27,961 nt of DNA. Origin: a virus. This document shows positions 1 through 7,936 of this stretch, one piece after another; position 1 is the stretch's first letter, and every line of letters begins with the position of its first letter. Position numbers and translations under genes: made by a program. The notes below the pieces were generated by a model, which saw only the letters and a program-made list of their open reading frames with translations, made no database searches and was not told the DNA's origin. The stretch covers positions 1 to 27,961 of IMG/VR virus record IMGVR_UViG_3300040942_000027; one strand, written 5' to 3'.

Positions 1-111
1 CGAGGAAATAATATGGTCGTCTTTATGGTCTTTGACAACCCAAGGAGCGGCCTTTCCTTTTGAATCTCGATGGTTTTTCACGTAAGCAACATAAGCTAGT
101 TTAATTAACAT
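1..111 (-). CDS. Partial hypothetical protein, N-terminal 37 residues
   Basis: An open frame starts at ATG 111-109 and runs leftward off the window edge without a stop. It begins MLIKLAYVAYVKNHRDSKGK and is lysine- and histidine-rich afterwards. A good SD (GTGGAGG) lies about 11 bases before the ATG, inside the 3' end of the upstream HNH gene, with which it overlaps by 11 bases. This overlap suggests translational coupling and an endonuclease inserted directly 5' of this gene. No family is recognised from so short a fragment; the start and frame are well supported, the function is unknown. Confidence 0.6.
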   Translation of the reverse strand, partial: MLIKLAYVAYVKNHRDSKGKAAPWVVKDHKDDHIISS

Positions 112-1051
112 TAGTAGAAACCTCCACATTCCAAGCTTTGGGCCACCACCCGCTGCCCAATAACCTATCTTTTTTAGATGAATTACAAAATGTACATGCT
201 GGCACCAAATTCCACAATGCATGTAACCCACCTTTACTTAGAGGGGTTAAATGGTCTACCGCTTCATATGGGTCATTGCAATAAATACACTTGCCTTCAA
301 ACTCAACCCGCATTCTGTGGGATATAGCCCCCACCGGAATTGGTTCTATAGAGGCCAAATTCTCAAAAGAACGGCGCTTAGCCCGTCTTTCGTGGTTAAA
401 CTCTTCTGTTCCCGTTCTTCCATGCTGATAAAAACGACAGTTCATTCCGCTATATATTAATTGGCGTAAACACCCGCATGATTGTGTAAGTCCTCTAACT
501 AAATCTGCCGCTAGAAAAGATTTCTCCATTCCACAATCACAACGGCATAACCAGCGTGTTTGGTATTTTTTATCAATCACTCCTCTACTAATTACAGTAA
601 GTCTACCAAATCTTCTGCCTACTAGATTGTTAAAATTTACCGGAGGCTCTTTTCGTATACATCCACAAGATGATACACTATCACTAGTTAATGCTGTAGT
701 ATTCGTTATCTTAGTTTTACCACATATGCAGGAACATTTCCATAGCTTCCTTTGGCTACCATCTCTATTAATTTTCATTTCGTCAGCCTTACTTATGACG
801 GTCAATCTTCCAAACTGTCTGCCTGTCAAATCAACCGTGTTTTTTTCAAGGATAATCCTTTTCCTATAGCACCCACATGACTTTACTCTACCGTTCCTGA
901 GCTTATAACCAACTGCTAGAATACTTCCTCCACAATCACAACGACATTCCCATAGGACGGATGTTCCCCATCGTTTATCAGTCTGGCGTATAACCGTCAG
1001 CATGTTAAACTTCTTACCTGTTAAATCGACAATGGGGCGTCCCATTTTCAT
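101..1051 (-). CDS. HNH homing endonuclease with three zinc-ribbon-like repeats
   Basis: 316 aa. Three tandem copies of a DNA-binding module are visible at about residues 8-62, 74-131 and 142-196. Each begins with a (V/N)DLTG/LVGRxFGxLTVI-type strand and carries CxCDCG (or CxCICG) plus a terminal SCGC, a likely Cys4 zinc site. The C-terminal HNH core reads CIYCN...AVDHLTPLSKGG...NLVPACTFCNSSK, with two CxxC knuckles and the DH catalytic pair. It lies 2 bases after the stop of the 624-aa gene, and its end overlaps the next start. These features fit a free-standing homing endonuclease that cuts a related phage genome at an intergenic site. Its module is shared with the HNH gene at 13866-14573. 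The gene looks more AT-rich than its neighbours, which fits independent acquisition. Family assignment is firm; the target site is unknown. Confidence 0.9.
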   Translation of the reverse strand: MKMGRPIVDLTGKKFNMLTVIRQTDKRWGTSVLWECRCDCGGSILAVGYKLRNGRVKSCGCYRKRIILEKNTVDLTGRQFGRLTVISKADEMKINRDGSQRKLWKCSCICGKTKITNTTALTSDSVSSCGCIRKEPPVNFNNLVGRRFGRLTVISRGVIDKKYQTRWLCRCDCGMEKSFLAADLVRGLTQSCGCLRQLIYSGMNCRFYQHGRTGTEEFNHERRAKRRSFENLASIEPIPVGAISHRMRVEFEGKCIYCNDPYEAVDHLTPLSKGGLHALWNLVPACTFCNSSKKDRLLGSGWWPKAWNVEVSTNVN

Positions 1052-1053
1052 GT

Positions 1054-2928
1054 TTAATACCCTTCGGGTGCCATCTCGGGAGTCTTACCCCGAGTGTTGG
1101 CCTTCTCAGCATCCGTCTTGGGGTGAATGGGGTTCTTCCCCCCCGCTTCATTGGACGGGTTGTCAGCGGTGTCAGCCGTCTTCTTGCTGGCACGTACCGG
1201 CACTTCGCCGTGTGAAGATTCGTATTGGTAAATCATGCCATCATCACCGATGTAAAGATTGGCTTCACCGAAAACCTTGGAAGCTTTGGTGAGTTCATTC
1301 CCCGTTATGGGGTAGTCACCGTCCCAAAATCCGGCTCCGTGCCCATTGCGGGTCAGCCAGAAGTCATGAGCAACCTGTGGGAAAGATGCCCCATCCTCGG
1401 TCACTGCCCGATTGATGAGTTCCTGATTGTTGTTCTGAAACGCCTCGCAATCCTCCCGCATTGCCTCAACGGTCTCGAGAGCAAGGTCCTGCGGCCCGTA
1501 GTTCTTGTCTATAGGCTCGCCGCCCTGCGGGGTGCTCTCATCATTGCTGGACCATAGTGCGGTTTCGATGTAGGAATCCAAGAAGAAGTCCCCCGTGCGT
1601 GCCCGCTTGCGGGCGTAGCCCAACTTGGAGGCTATCGCCATTTCAGGCGGATGCATCATGGGAGCCGCTTCCTCCGCCCCGGCTTCCTCAATTTCGTATC
1701 CTCCCCGGCTGAGACCAATACCATTGGCTTGGTCATCCATAATCCAATCCAGAGCCTCATTCATGCTGAATGGACCGGCCTTGATTTGACCATCCTGCTT
1801 GACTACCACACTTCCGTCTTGTGGCTCGGGATGCCCCGGAAAATCCGCCTTCTTGGAACCATCCTTCTCCTTGAACATCCGGCTGCGGTATTCCGGCGTC
1901 CACTCCAGTTCATCCTCGGGGACGGTTTCAACGCCGTCCAACATGGTGCCGACGTAATCCATTTGTCCCTGCATCTCCTCGTTGCTCATCGGCGTGCTGG
2001 GCATGGGTTTGACGGTATAAGGACCCTCTTTGTAGTCGGCCTTCTTGGTCCCGGTGCCCTCATCCGACTTGGGAACTTCTGCTCCCACGGCGGGCTTCTT
2101 ATAGTCCTTGTCGGCGGCATCCTCCGGTGCCTTGGTCTTGGTCAAGGCTCCGCCGAGAGCATCCTCCAGTGCTTGGAAGGCGTCCATCTCCGCAGGCTCA
2201 AGCTGTTCCTTGGCGATAGCGTCCGCCGTCTTGGCGGTGAGGAAAATGCGCTTCTTGCTGCTTGCCGCCTTGAGCAGTTCCGGGTAGGCCCGGAAGGGAC
2301 TTTCCGTAATGGCCGGGTAGGTCAGCTTCGGCGTGATGTCGGTGACATCCAGCTTCCACGTGTCCGCCGTGGTCATCAAAGCATCGAACCCACTGGAGAC
2401 CGCAGGGTTGTAATAGACGCAGAATACCAAGTGACGGAGGAGGTTACGGAGCTTCTCTTCGTCATCGGTGAACTGGAAGGCCACGTACTCCCGGATTCCC
2501 ACCCAGTTGGGGGCAAAGAGGATAAGGGATACTTCCTTACCATCCTCGGTGGTGAATGCCTTCTCCTTGAGGGAGGTGAGATGAGCTTTGACATCTTCCT
2601 CTTCATCGAACTCACTGCCGGTCTGCATGGCGATAAGGTCCGCCGCCTCGCTGCCGAGATTGAGCAATTTCACCACTGTCCCGTAAAGGAGGGCAATAGG
2701 GAAATCCTTGGGCTTAGAACAAATACTTGCAGGAATAACGAATAGACGACCTATGGAAATGTTCTGTCGGAAACCAAGGTAGAAAAGTTCAAAAGAGATA
2801 ACATCTCCAGAAGAACGGGCCTTCTTTTCTCCTTGAACGGTTGCCTCAGTGACCTTCTGGAGCAACTCCTCGCTTACTTGAAAGCTCTGAAAACTCTTTG
2901 CGTTTATGCTATTGCCGCTAACTGGCAT
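1054..2928 (-). CDS. Large modular phage protein of unknown function (624 aa)
   Basis: The ATG at 2928 is preceded by the SD AGGAGA, 6 bases upstream, inside the end of the HNH gene. The protein seems to be built from modules: an N-terminal domain (about 1-240), an acidic, lysine-rich linker region with KKAD repeats (TGTKKAD, DGSKKAD), a short module near 370-410 (DGQIKAGPFSMNEALDWI), and a C-terminal module (about 445-575) containing SYIETALWSSNDES and DFWLTRNGHGAGFWDG. From memory, that last module recurs in many phage proteins of unknown function, often as a stand-alone small protein. Its place in a leftward cluster of large proteins is compatible with a virion or assembly role, but this is inference. 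No catalytic motif is identified. Confidence 0.8.
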   Translation of the reverse strand: MPVSGNSINAKSFQSFQVSEELLQKVTEATVQGEKKARSSGDVISFELFYLGFRQNISIGRLFVIPASICSKPKDFPIALLYGTVVKLLNLGSEAADLIAMQTGSEFDEEEDVKAHLTSLKEKAFTTEDGKEVSLILFAPNWVGIREYVAFQFTDDEEKLRNLLRHLVFCVYYNPAVSSGFDALMTTADTWKLDVTDITPKLTYPAITESPFRAYPELLKAASSKKRIFLTAKTADAIAKEQLEPAEMDAFQALEDALGGALTKTKAPEDAADKDYKKPAVGAEVPKSDEGTGTKKADYKEGPYTVKPMPSTPMSNEEMQGQMDYVGTMLDGVETVPEDELEWTPEYRSRMFKEKDGSKKADFPGHPEPQDGSVVVKQDGQIKAGPFSMNEALDWIMDDQANGIGLSRGGYEIEEAGAEEAAPMMHPPEMAIASKLGYARKRARTGDFFLDSYIETALWSSNDESTPQGGEPIDKNYGPQDLALETVEAMREDCEAFQNNNQELINRAVTEDGASFPQVAHDFWLTRNGHGAGFWDGDYPITGNELTKASKVFGEANLYIGDDGMIYQYESSHGEVPVRASKKTADTADNPSNEAGGKNPIHPKTDAEKANTRGKTPEMAPEGY

Positions 2929-3581
2929 TTTGATTCTCCTTCTTCCGCTATGGAAAAATTAACTTGTGCCATATGCGGACATCTTCCGAAAAACGATTTT
3001 GCACTATTGCAGTTAAAACATAATAGTTGATAGGTGTCTTTTGGGAACCGCTCTTTGATGAGCCGCTGGTAAAGCGAGGCTCCAATTTTTTTGTTTCCAA
3101 ACAACTTCCTAAGTTTAGACCCATCATTGTTTATATGGTCAAGAGTCAGAAACTCAGGGGTTGTAATTTCACATCCGGGACATGAGCACCTACCTCCATA
3201 ACCTTTTATTATTTGGAGTTTTAGGTTAAAATGCCATTCTTTATGGCGAAGTCTAGAAGACTCAGCACAGCTATTGCAGTAAACTTTATTACGGTCTGAG
3301 ACAGGGGCGTAACATCGCCTACAAAGTCCTTGTTTTATAAGCTTAGTTTGTCGTATCCTCGCATTTTTGTTTTTCATGTCCAAGTGTACCTGACAATGAA
3401 TTTTACCCGGCTTGGCTAAGTTTGAACATGCTGTGCATAATCCAGCCTTCACCCGTTCTTCTTTTACCGCTTTATTCTTGTCCTTACATCTTTGACAGGA
3501 AGTTTCACCAATAATAGCGGTCTGACCACATCGACCGCAGAGTCCCGCAGCTATATTCTTCCTGTAACGTTCCTTGGTCAC
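2904..3581 (-). CDS. HNH endonuclease with N-terminal zinc knuckles
   Basis: 225 aa with a GTG start at 3581; the SD (TAGGAGG) overlaps the stop of the 206-aa gene. The N-terminal half has three Cys-rich segments of the form GLCxxC...C...C (near residues 14, 48 and 87), probably zinc knuckles for DNA binding. The C-terminal half has the HNH core: CSCPGCEI, LTLDHINNDG and LLCFNCNSAKSFFGRCPH, as in phage HNH endonucleases of the DHINGG/CFNCN type. The last 25 bases overlap the start of the 624-aa gene and contain its SD, so the two are probably translationally coupled. It lies between two cotranscribed phage genes, as expected for a free-standing homing gene. Confidence 0.85.
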   Translation of the reverse strand: MTKERYRKNIAAGLCGRCGQTAIIGETSCQRCKDKNKAVKEERVKAGLCTACSNLAKPGKIHCQVHLDMKNKNARIRQTKLIKQGLCRRCYAPVSDRNKVYCNSCAESSRLRHKEWHFNLKLQIIKGYGGRCSCPGCEITTPEFLTLDHINNDGSKLRKLFGNKKIGASLYQRLIKERFPKDTYQLLCFNCNSAKSFFGRCPHMAQVNFSIAEEGESKCQLAAIA

Positions 3582-3592
3582 CCTATTTCCTC

Positions 3593-4213
3593 CTACCGTC
3601 TTTTCAAATTCCCCAATTGCAATATATCCCTTCGTAGAGCGGGTTCTTTAATTTCAGAAATATCACGAAAATTTTTCATTACACCGTTTCTCGCCTCTTC
3701 ATGAACACCCGCCGCTTTCATAGCCTCGGTAAACCATGCGAGTAAGGTTGAGGTATAAAAACCCACCTTGGGACCGTCAAAGTTGAAGATGTCCCGCTTG
3801 CTGAGAGCTTCCGTGTCCATAATGGACGCCCGCTCTTCTTTGAGACCCTTGACCGCTTCCGTGTAAGTCCGTAGCTTCCACGACTCACTCATAGTGGCAT
3901 CGTTACGAAGCTTGACCAACCCGGCGCTGACATCGTGAATGACCTGTGTGATTAAGCGGCAGGTCTCGGAAGGGTCAGCTTCGGGGTCCCGGAGCATATC
4001 CCGGACTTTGTCCATTAGGGTCATATCCTCTGGTGCCTTGAGACTCTCTACAATTTGACCATTGGATAGGACCTTAACGTCCAAAGATACGGGAGCCTTG
4101 AAGTTTCCAGCCTCATCGAAGTCGATGGGCTTTATCTCTGCCGTGGATTCCACCTTGGCTTCCACTGGCTCCTGTGGTTTTTCCATCTCCGGTATTGTTC
4201 CCAACTCTTCCAT
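3593..4213 (-). CDS. Hypothetical phage protein (206 aa)
   Basis: Not recognised. The first 45 residues are rich in E, P and K and probably disordered; the rest is predicted mostly helical, with amphipathic stretches such as TLMDKVRDMLRD and a basic C-terminus (LGNLKRR). The start ATG overlaps the last base of the 548-aa gene (both at 4213), so the two are translationally coupled and likely work together. An HNH gene has inserted directly after it. A small helical partner of a large structural protein is possible, but nothing in the sequence proves it. Confidence 0.75.
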   Translation of the reverse strand: MEELGTIPEMEKPQEPVEAKVESTAEIKPIDFDEAGNFKAPVSLDVKVLSNGQIVESLKAPEDMTLMDKVRDMLRDPEADPSETCRLITQVIHDVSAGLVKLRNDATMSESWKLRTYTEAVKGLKEERASIMDTEALSKRDIFNFDGPKVGFYTSTLLAWFTEAMKAAGVHEEARNGVMKNFRDISEIKEPALRRDILQLGNLKRR

Positions 4214-5859
4214 TAGATATCTCCTGCTGTGGGCACATTGCCTATCTCTACATCAAGCCGCTCGGGGGTGTTGTATTCGATATCCCCCACCTCACTCCGG
4301 GAAGTCAAGTCATACTCTTCCATGAGCTTCTTGGCATCGGTGGGAGCCTTTGCCGAGGCTACCTTTCCCGTCTTTTCCATACCGGGGAAGGATACCAAGG
4401 TTCCGCCCGTCAACCCGCAGTGCATATCTTGCCGGTAGACGCAATCGGCGCACTTGACCGCTCCGATGATGGCGTTGTTGACCGCAAGCTTCTGCTTAAG
4501 GAGTTTGCAGTCGATTTGAGAAAGGGCAATCTTGAGGCCCTTCGCCTTAAGAGAGGCGACGAATTCCTTGATTGCTCTCCCGGCGTGTACCGACCCTATC
4601 TTATTGATACCATGCTGGTAGATGGACTCAAGGGACTTTCCTTCCTTGTGCATCTTTTCAATGGTAGCGACAGTGAATGGAGCGGAGGCTGTCTTGTGCT
4701 GTTCTTCCCTCTCCACCCGTAGGCTCTCTATGGTCTTTGCCGAGGTCTTCTGAACCTGACGGTTGGCAAAGTGCTTGGGTTCTACCCGCATACCATCCCG
4801 GTTGGCAAGAGCGACCAAAGCCGCTTTCTTGGACCCGGCTGGCACGCCTGCGGTCAGCCGGTTGACAACCGTGGCAAGCTCCTTGGCATTTGCTACCACG
4901 GGTAGGTGGTAGAGGTTGCAAGTCTTGGCCTTAAAGAAAGCGCAGCCCTCGCACCCGGCTACCTTCTTCACGGAGGCGGCACGGGGCTTGATTCCTGCGG
5001 CTTTCCAAGCGTTGAACTGCCGGACGCAGTCGGCGGAGCTTACCGGTCGAGACCCCTGCTTGGGGATGGTGAACACCGGCTTGGAGCATTCCGGGCAGAG
5101 CGCTACGGCGTCCCGGAACTTCGGCTTGACTTCCTTGTTGCAGTGACGGCAGAAGTTCTTCTTTTCCGAGGCGATGACTTGGTTGTTCTTCTCGTAGGCC
5201 GGGCTTTCCATGTCCATCTGGGAGTTGGGGAGGAAACCCTCGGAGGAACCGGGTTCCATGTAGGCGAGGCCCAGAACCCCGGCGTTATTATTCAGATAGG
5301 ACATCCCCATGTTGTCCTTTTTGTCCAGAAGCTCGATTTCAGCGACTTTCTGAACAAGGGCGGCAACCCGTGCGGGCGGCGTTCCTTGATTGAGGAGTTT
5401 CTTCACATAGGCAAGGATTTCGGCGTCAGACCGGTTACGGTTGGCGACCCCTTCCCGTCCATGCTCATCCTTGGAGGTTGCTTCACTGTGGGCCTTCTCG
5501 AAGTCCATGGTGATTTCATCGAATAGAGATTCATCGCTGCCCCGTTCATTCTTGTAGTCCTCGGCATGAGTGGCGAGCCGGGTCCTTCCCGTTTGTCCGG
5601 CACCCAGCCGGGGGAGGGCCGCTTCCTTCTCTGCCATACGGTTGAGGAGCGTGGCGGACTTAGAGTCGGACGGAAGTTCGGTATGCTTGGACTCCCCGGC
5701 GAGGTCGTCAAGGAAACTCTCATCAACGTACTGCTGGGTACGGTCCTGTTGCTCCTCGCCAGACTTTACGGCGTCCTTGAGACCGACCAAATCCCAGTCG
5801 GGTTTCCGGTCTGAGAGAAATTCGTCAATGATTGAACTATAAACCTTTTGTTGTGCCAT
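4213..5859 (-). CDS. Cys-rich phage protein with zinc-finger-like clusters (548 aa)
   Basis: The ATG at 5859 has the SD GTGGAGG about 11 bases upstream, within the last codons of the GIY-YIG gene. The N-terminal 200 residues are acidic and helical. Near residues 235-262 there is a CRHC...CPEC zinc ribbon. Two further clusters of similar design follow: CEGCAFFKAKTC (about 300) and CADCVYRQDMHCGLTGG (about 470-490), each Cx2C plus a third Cys 7 residues on. The protein also has Lys/Ala-rich linkers (KVASAKAP, QKTSAKT). The clusters suggest metal binding (zinc, or possibly iron-sulfur). Its size and position in the leftward cluster fit a virion-associated protein, but the function is not established. 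Confidence 0.78.
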   Translation of the reverse strand: MAQQKVYSSIIDEFLSDRKPDWDLVGLKDAVKSGEEQQDRTQQYVDESFLDDLAGESKHTELPSDSKSATLLNRMAEKEAALPRLGAGQTGRTRLATHAEDYKNERGSDESLFDEITMDFEKAHSEATSKDEHGREGVANRNRSDAEILAYVKKLLNQGTPPARVAALVQKVAEIELLDKKDNMGMSYLNNNAGVLGLAYMEPGSSEGFLPNSQMDMESPAYEKNNQVIASEKKNFCRHCNKEVKPKFRDAVALCPECSKPVFTIPKQGSRPVSSADCVRQFNAWKAAGIKPRAASVKKVAGCEGCAFFKAKTCNLYHLPVVANAKELATVVNRLTAGVPAGSKKAALVALANRDGMRVEPKHFANRQVQKTSAKTIESLRVEREEQHKTASAPFTVATIEKMHKEGKSLESIYQHGINKIGSVHAGRAIKEFVASLKAKGLKIALSQIDCKLLKQKLAVNNAIIGAVKCADCVYRQDMHCGLTGGTLVSFPGMEKTGKVASAKAPTDAKKLMEEYDLTSRSEVGDIEYNTPERLDVEIGNVPTAGDI

Positions 5860-5860
5860 C

Positions 5861-6559
5861 TTATACCGCCTCCACTCCCTTGTTTCCTCTTGGACTTAGT
5901 TTTCTCACTTCACGCATCCTAATAGCAAGAGATTCCCTTTGTTCATCGGACCACACTCTATGGGAATGAGCTTCAACCATCTTCTTTCTAGTTTCATTCG
6001 AGTGGTGTCTTCCTAACATTGGCGACCTTATTCCTTTCAACTTCCTTGTTTCAGCCCGTTTTTTCAAAGCATCTGTTGTGGGCTTTATACCTAAATGACT
6101 GAGTCTCAACCTCTCTCGTGTTTTCTCCGAAGCTTTACTCCCCAAACGTCCTTTTCTTTTTGCCATCTTTTCCCGGAAATCTGGTCGTTCCCAAATTTCT
6201 TTCATGATACGGCTTTGGTTAATTCCAAAAGATGGGTTATGTGGTCCCGTAAACCCCTCCCCTCCCCGGCAGATGTTATATCCATACTCGGGGTCTTGCG
6301 CCCGCAAAAACCGAATGAACTCCCGTTCGCACTCATCAAGCTCCTCACGGGTCTGGATATCCGAACGAAGGGCATGAATGGACCAGACTTGGGGGTCCGG
6401 GTGCTTGCGCATGGAAGCGAATAAATAAGAACCACCCTTTCCTTCATTGTGTTTTGCAGCGGACAACTTCCGTTGCAAGTAAGCCCTTAGATTCCTTCCT
6501 TTATGCTGACCGACATAGTACTTTCCAGTCTTATGATTAACAATCAAATAGATAAACAT
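5861..6559 (-). CDS. GIY-YIG homing endonuclease with NUMOD3-like repeats
   Basis: 232 aa. The N-terminal GIY-YIG nuclease domain (about 1-100) begins FIYLIVN..TGKYYVGQH, where IYL and YVG stand in for GIY and YIG. It includes the segment HALRSDIQTREELDECEREF, with the catalytic Glu probably here, and ends YGYNICRGGEGFTG. The C-terminal part carries short basic repeats of the GRxHSNETRKKM kind, as in NUMOD3 DNA-binding segments. It is a close paralogue of the gene at 22585-23319. The SD is buried in a 10-bp stem just before the ATG, and the 3' end carries the SD of the next gene. Cutting chemistry is metal-dependent double-strand cleavage by family knowledge. Confidence 0.9.
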   Translation of the reverse strand: MFIYLIVNHKTGKYYVGQHKGRNLRAYLQRKLSAAKHNEGKGGSYLFASMRKHPDPQVWSIHALRSDIQTREELDECEREFIRFLRAQDPEYGYNICRGGEGFTGPHNPSFGINQSRIMKEIWERPDFREKMAKRKGRLGSKASEKTRERLRLSHLGIKPTTDALKKRAETRKLKGIRSPMLGRHHSNETRKKMVEAHSHRVWSDEQRESLAIRMREVRKLSPRGNKGVEAV

Positions 6560-6560
6560 T

Positions 6561-6594
6561 TGAACTCTCCTTTAATAACACTGTGGAAAGTCCA
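6561..6594 (-). promoter_or_regulatory. RBS-sequestering hairpin of the GIY-YIG gene
   Basis: On the minus strand, TGGACTTTCC (6594-6585) can pair with GGAGAGTTCA (6570-6561) over 10 bp with two G-U pairs and a 14-base loop. The 3' arm is the SD of the GIY-YIG gene and ends one base before its ATG (6559). Such a stem would block translation. It has the same geometry as the stem before the second GIY-YIG gene and resembles the documented RBS-occluding stem of T4 I-TevI. Confidence 0.7.
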
Positions 6595-6610
6595 TTTTTA
6601 CTTTACAAGG

Positions 6611-6907
6611 CTAAAAGGTTAAATCTCCCAATATTTCATCCATAAAACCAGCCGGATTGTCTTCCGGTGCAGCCGGGAGATGGTCACCGTTATCAACCTC
6701 ATCTCCTACCAGCCGAACAATTTTGTTGCCCCGTATCTGCCAGAAGTCCTTGCTGCTTTCGCAGATGAACGTGTTCCCAGCACAGCGGGAAAGCCCGAGA
6801 GAGGCAGCTTTACGCAACAACTCCCTCGGGATTCCCGAGGAGGGTAGAAAGTTGAAAAGCCTTGATGTTTCTAGTCCAAAGGGCACTTGCATCCGCAGCT
6901 TACCCAT
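6611..6907 (-). CDS. Small conserved phage protein (98 aa), first gene of the leftward unit
   Basis: The ATG at 6907 has the SD AGGAGAG 4-5 bases upstream. The middle reads SRCAGNTFICESSKDFWQIRG followed by NKIVRLVGDEVDNGD, a compact beta-rich segment typical of small phage proteins that carry one basic domain and an acidic, probably disordered tail (AAPEDNPAGFMDEILGDLTF). No catalytic residues are recognised. It is the first leftward gene after the divergent control region and is separated from the 548-aa gene by the inserted GIY-YIG gene. Confidence 0.72.
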   Translation of the reverse strand: MGKLRMQVPFGLETSRLFNFLPSSGIPRELLRKAASLGLSRCAGNTFICESSKDFWQIRGNKIVRLVGDEVDNGDHLPAAPEDNPAGFMDEILGDLTF

Positions 6908-7151
6908 GACACTCTCCTATTAGATGGGGTAGGTAGTTAAAATTTCGGTTTTTTACCCCAATTTCGAGGTATACTGTAAGTGGGAAGATGTTTTCCGGGC
7001 TGCTTGGCAGTCCGTGGAAAGGAGGGTGAAACTTTATGCGCCTCTGATGCGTCTAAGGAATTGCCGATTTTTCCATGATTTCTCTGGTATTATTATTAGC
7101 CGGGAGTGTCTTTATTCCCCGGTATCCACTATTAGCTTGGGAGGATTGAGT
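6908..7151. promoter_or_regulatory. Divergent intergenic control region
   Basis: This 244-base stretch separates the leftward and rightward units. It holds a rightward extended -10 promoter (6967-6975) whose core GTATAC is palindromic and could also serve leftward. It also has an AT-rich tract at 6938-6955 and a rightward leader of about 170 bases. Within that leader a 13-codon reading frame starts at ATG 6988 (MFSGLLGSPWKGG, stop 7027-7029), followed by an SD-like GGAGGGTG and ATGCGCCTCTGA, a three-codon frame. Whether these mini-frames are leader peptides or chance is not clear. Confidence 0.5.
6963..6978 (+). promoter_or_regulatory. Extended -10 promoter, family member 1
   Basis: TTCGAGGTATACTGTA, with -10 TATACT at 6970-6975. 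It shares the TTCGNGGTATACTNTA core with the sites at 13283, 16708 and 23371. There is no conserved -35 at 17 bases, so recognition probably rests on the extended -10. This copy has GAG where the others have GTG, so it lacks the TG of the extended element. It probably drives the rightward genes from 7152. Confidence 0.65.
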
Positions 7152-7892
7152 ATGGAAATTACTCGCAAGGGTCCACCTATCATTAGGCTTGTTCCCGAGG
7201 AGTACCCGCCTGAAATCAATGAGTTGCTCTCGCTTCTAGCTCCCTTTTTGATGAAGCTTAAGCAGCAGCTTAAAGATGAAGTCAAGGCCGAGGTTCTCAA
7301 CGAATTGACCGGTTTGGTTAAAACCCCCACACCGGCCATCATATCCGATTGGCATTTTGGACCCATTGTGGAGGAAGTTGTACCCACCCCACCTGTTGTT
7401 CTTCCGGGCATTGTGCCTATACAGATTCCCGAGGCAGCACCAGCCGTTCCGCCTGCCCCAACCCCGGAGCCGGTAATTGAAGTTACTCCTGAACCGGTGA
7501 TAGAGGTTCCCCCTGAACCAGTGGTGGTCCCGGAGCCGGTGGAAGAAACCGTCCCCGAGCCGCCGCCTGCTCCATGGACTCAGCCGGGTGACCCACCGCC
7601 GCCACAACCACCGCCTGAGAAACCCAAGCGGGGTAGGAAACCCACGAAAGTCAAAGTGCCTAAGCCGCCCCGGAAGGGTGGTCGTCCGGCGACCTACAAG
7701 AGCGACACGGAGAGCGTTCATTACAAGTGCCGTAAGTTGTGGGCGCAGGCAAATCTTCTGCGCAAGAACAAGGGGCTTCCTCCTATTCCCAAAGCGGAGT
7801 TTGAAGCTACCTATTACCTCAAGCATCCTCCAGAGACGGGACAGGTTCCCAAGACGGAACCGGTCGCACCCGCTCCTCTGGAGGATGGCTAA
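7152..7892 (+). CDS. Pro-rich protein with AT-hook-like basic motifs (246 aa)
   Basis: The start is taken as ATG 7152 (SD GGAGG 6-7 bases upstream), not the in-frame GTG at 7014. The order is: an N-terminal helical segment (about residues 1-60), a long Pro/Glu/Val-rich linker with EPVIEV-type repeats (about 80-145), a basic patch KPKRGRKPTK and RKGGRPAT (about 160-182), and a C-terminal segment with HYKCRKLWAQANLLRKNKGL. RGRKP and GGRP resemble AT-hook cores that bind the minor groove of AT-rich DNA. It could be a DNA-binding or nucleoid-like protein; this rests on motif resemblance only. It is the first rightward gene after the divergent promoter region. Confidence 0.72.
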   Translation: MEITRKGPPIIRLVPEEYPPEINELLSLLAPFLMKLKQQLKDEVKAEVLNELTGLVKTPTPAIISDWHFGPIVEEVVPTPPVVLPGIVPIQIPEAAPAVPPAPTPEPVIEVTPEPVIEVPPEPVVVPEPVEETVPEPPPAPWTQPGDPPPPQPPPEKPKRGRKPTKVKVPKPPRKGGRPATYKSDTESVHYKCRKLWAQANLLRKNKGLPPIPKAEFEATYYLKHPPETGQVPKTEPVAPAPLEDG

Positions 7893-7936
7893 TTACCTTA
7901 AAACAAGAGACTTAGGGTAAAATCAAACAAGCTCCA

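Noticed and set aside
101-1051. Group I intron hosting the HNH gene
   Set aside because: Flanking genes have complete ends with their own starts and stops, and only 2 bases separate this ORF from the upstream stop. No room for an intron core; a free-standing insert fits better. The same holds for the other nine nuclease genes.
1651-2745. 364-codon open frame on the plus strand
   Set aside because: It is antisense to the 624-aa gene, which has an SD, coupling to the HNH gene and sensible protein content. The plus-strand frame has no RBS or recognisable domain.
7014-7151. N-terminal extension of the Pro-rich protein from GTG 7014
   Set aside because: The extension has no good SD, unusual composition, and an internal ATG at 7152 has a proper GGAGG.
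7437-7620. Tandem DNA repeat or CRISPR-like array in the Pro-rich gene
   Set aside because: The repeats are codon-level EPV/PEP repeats of varied sequence without spacers; they are protein low-complexity.
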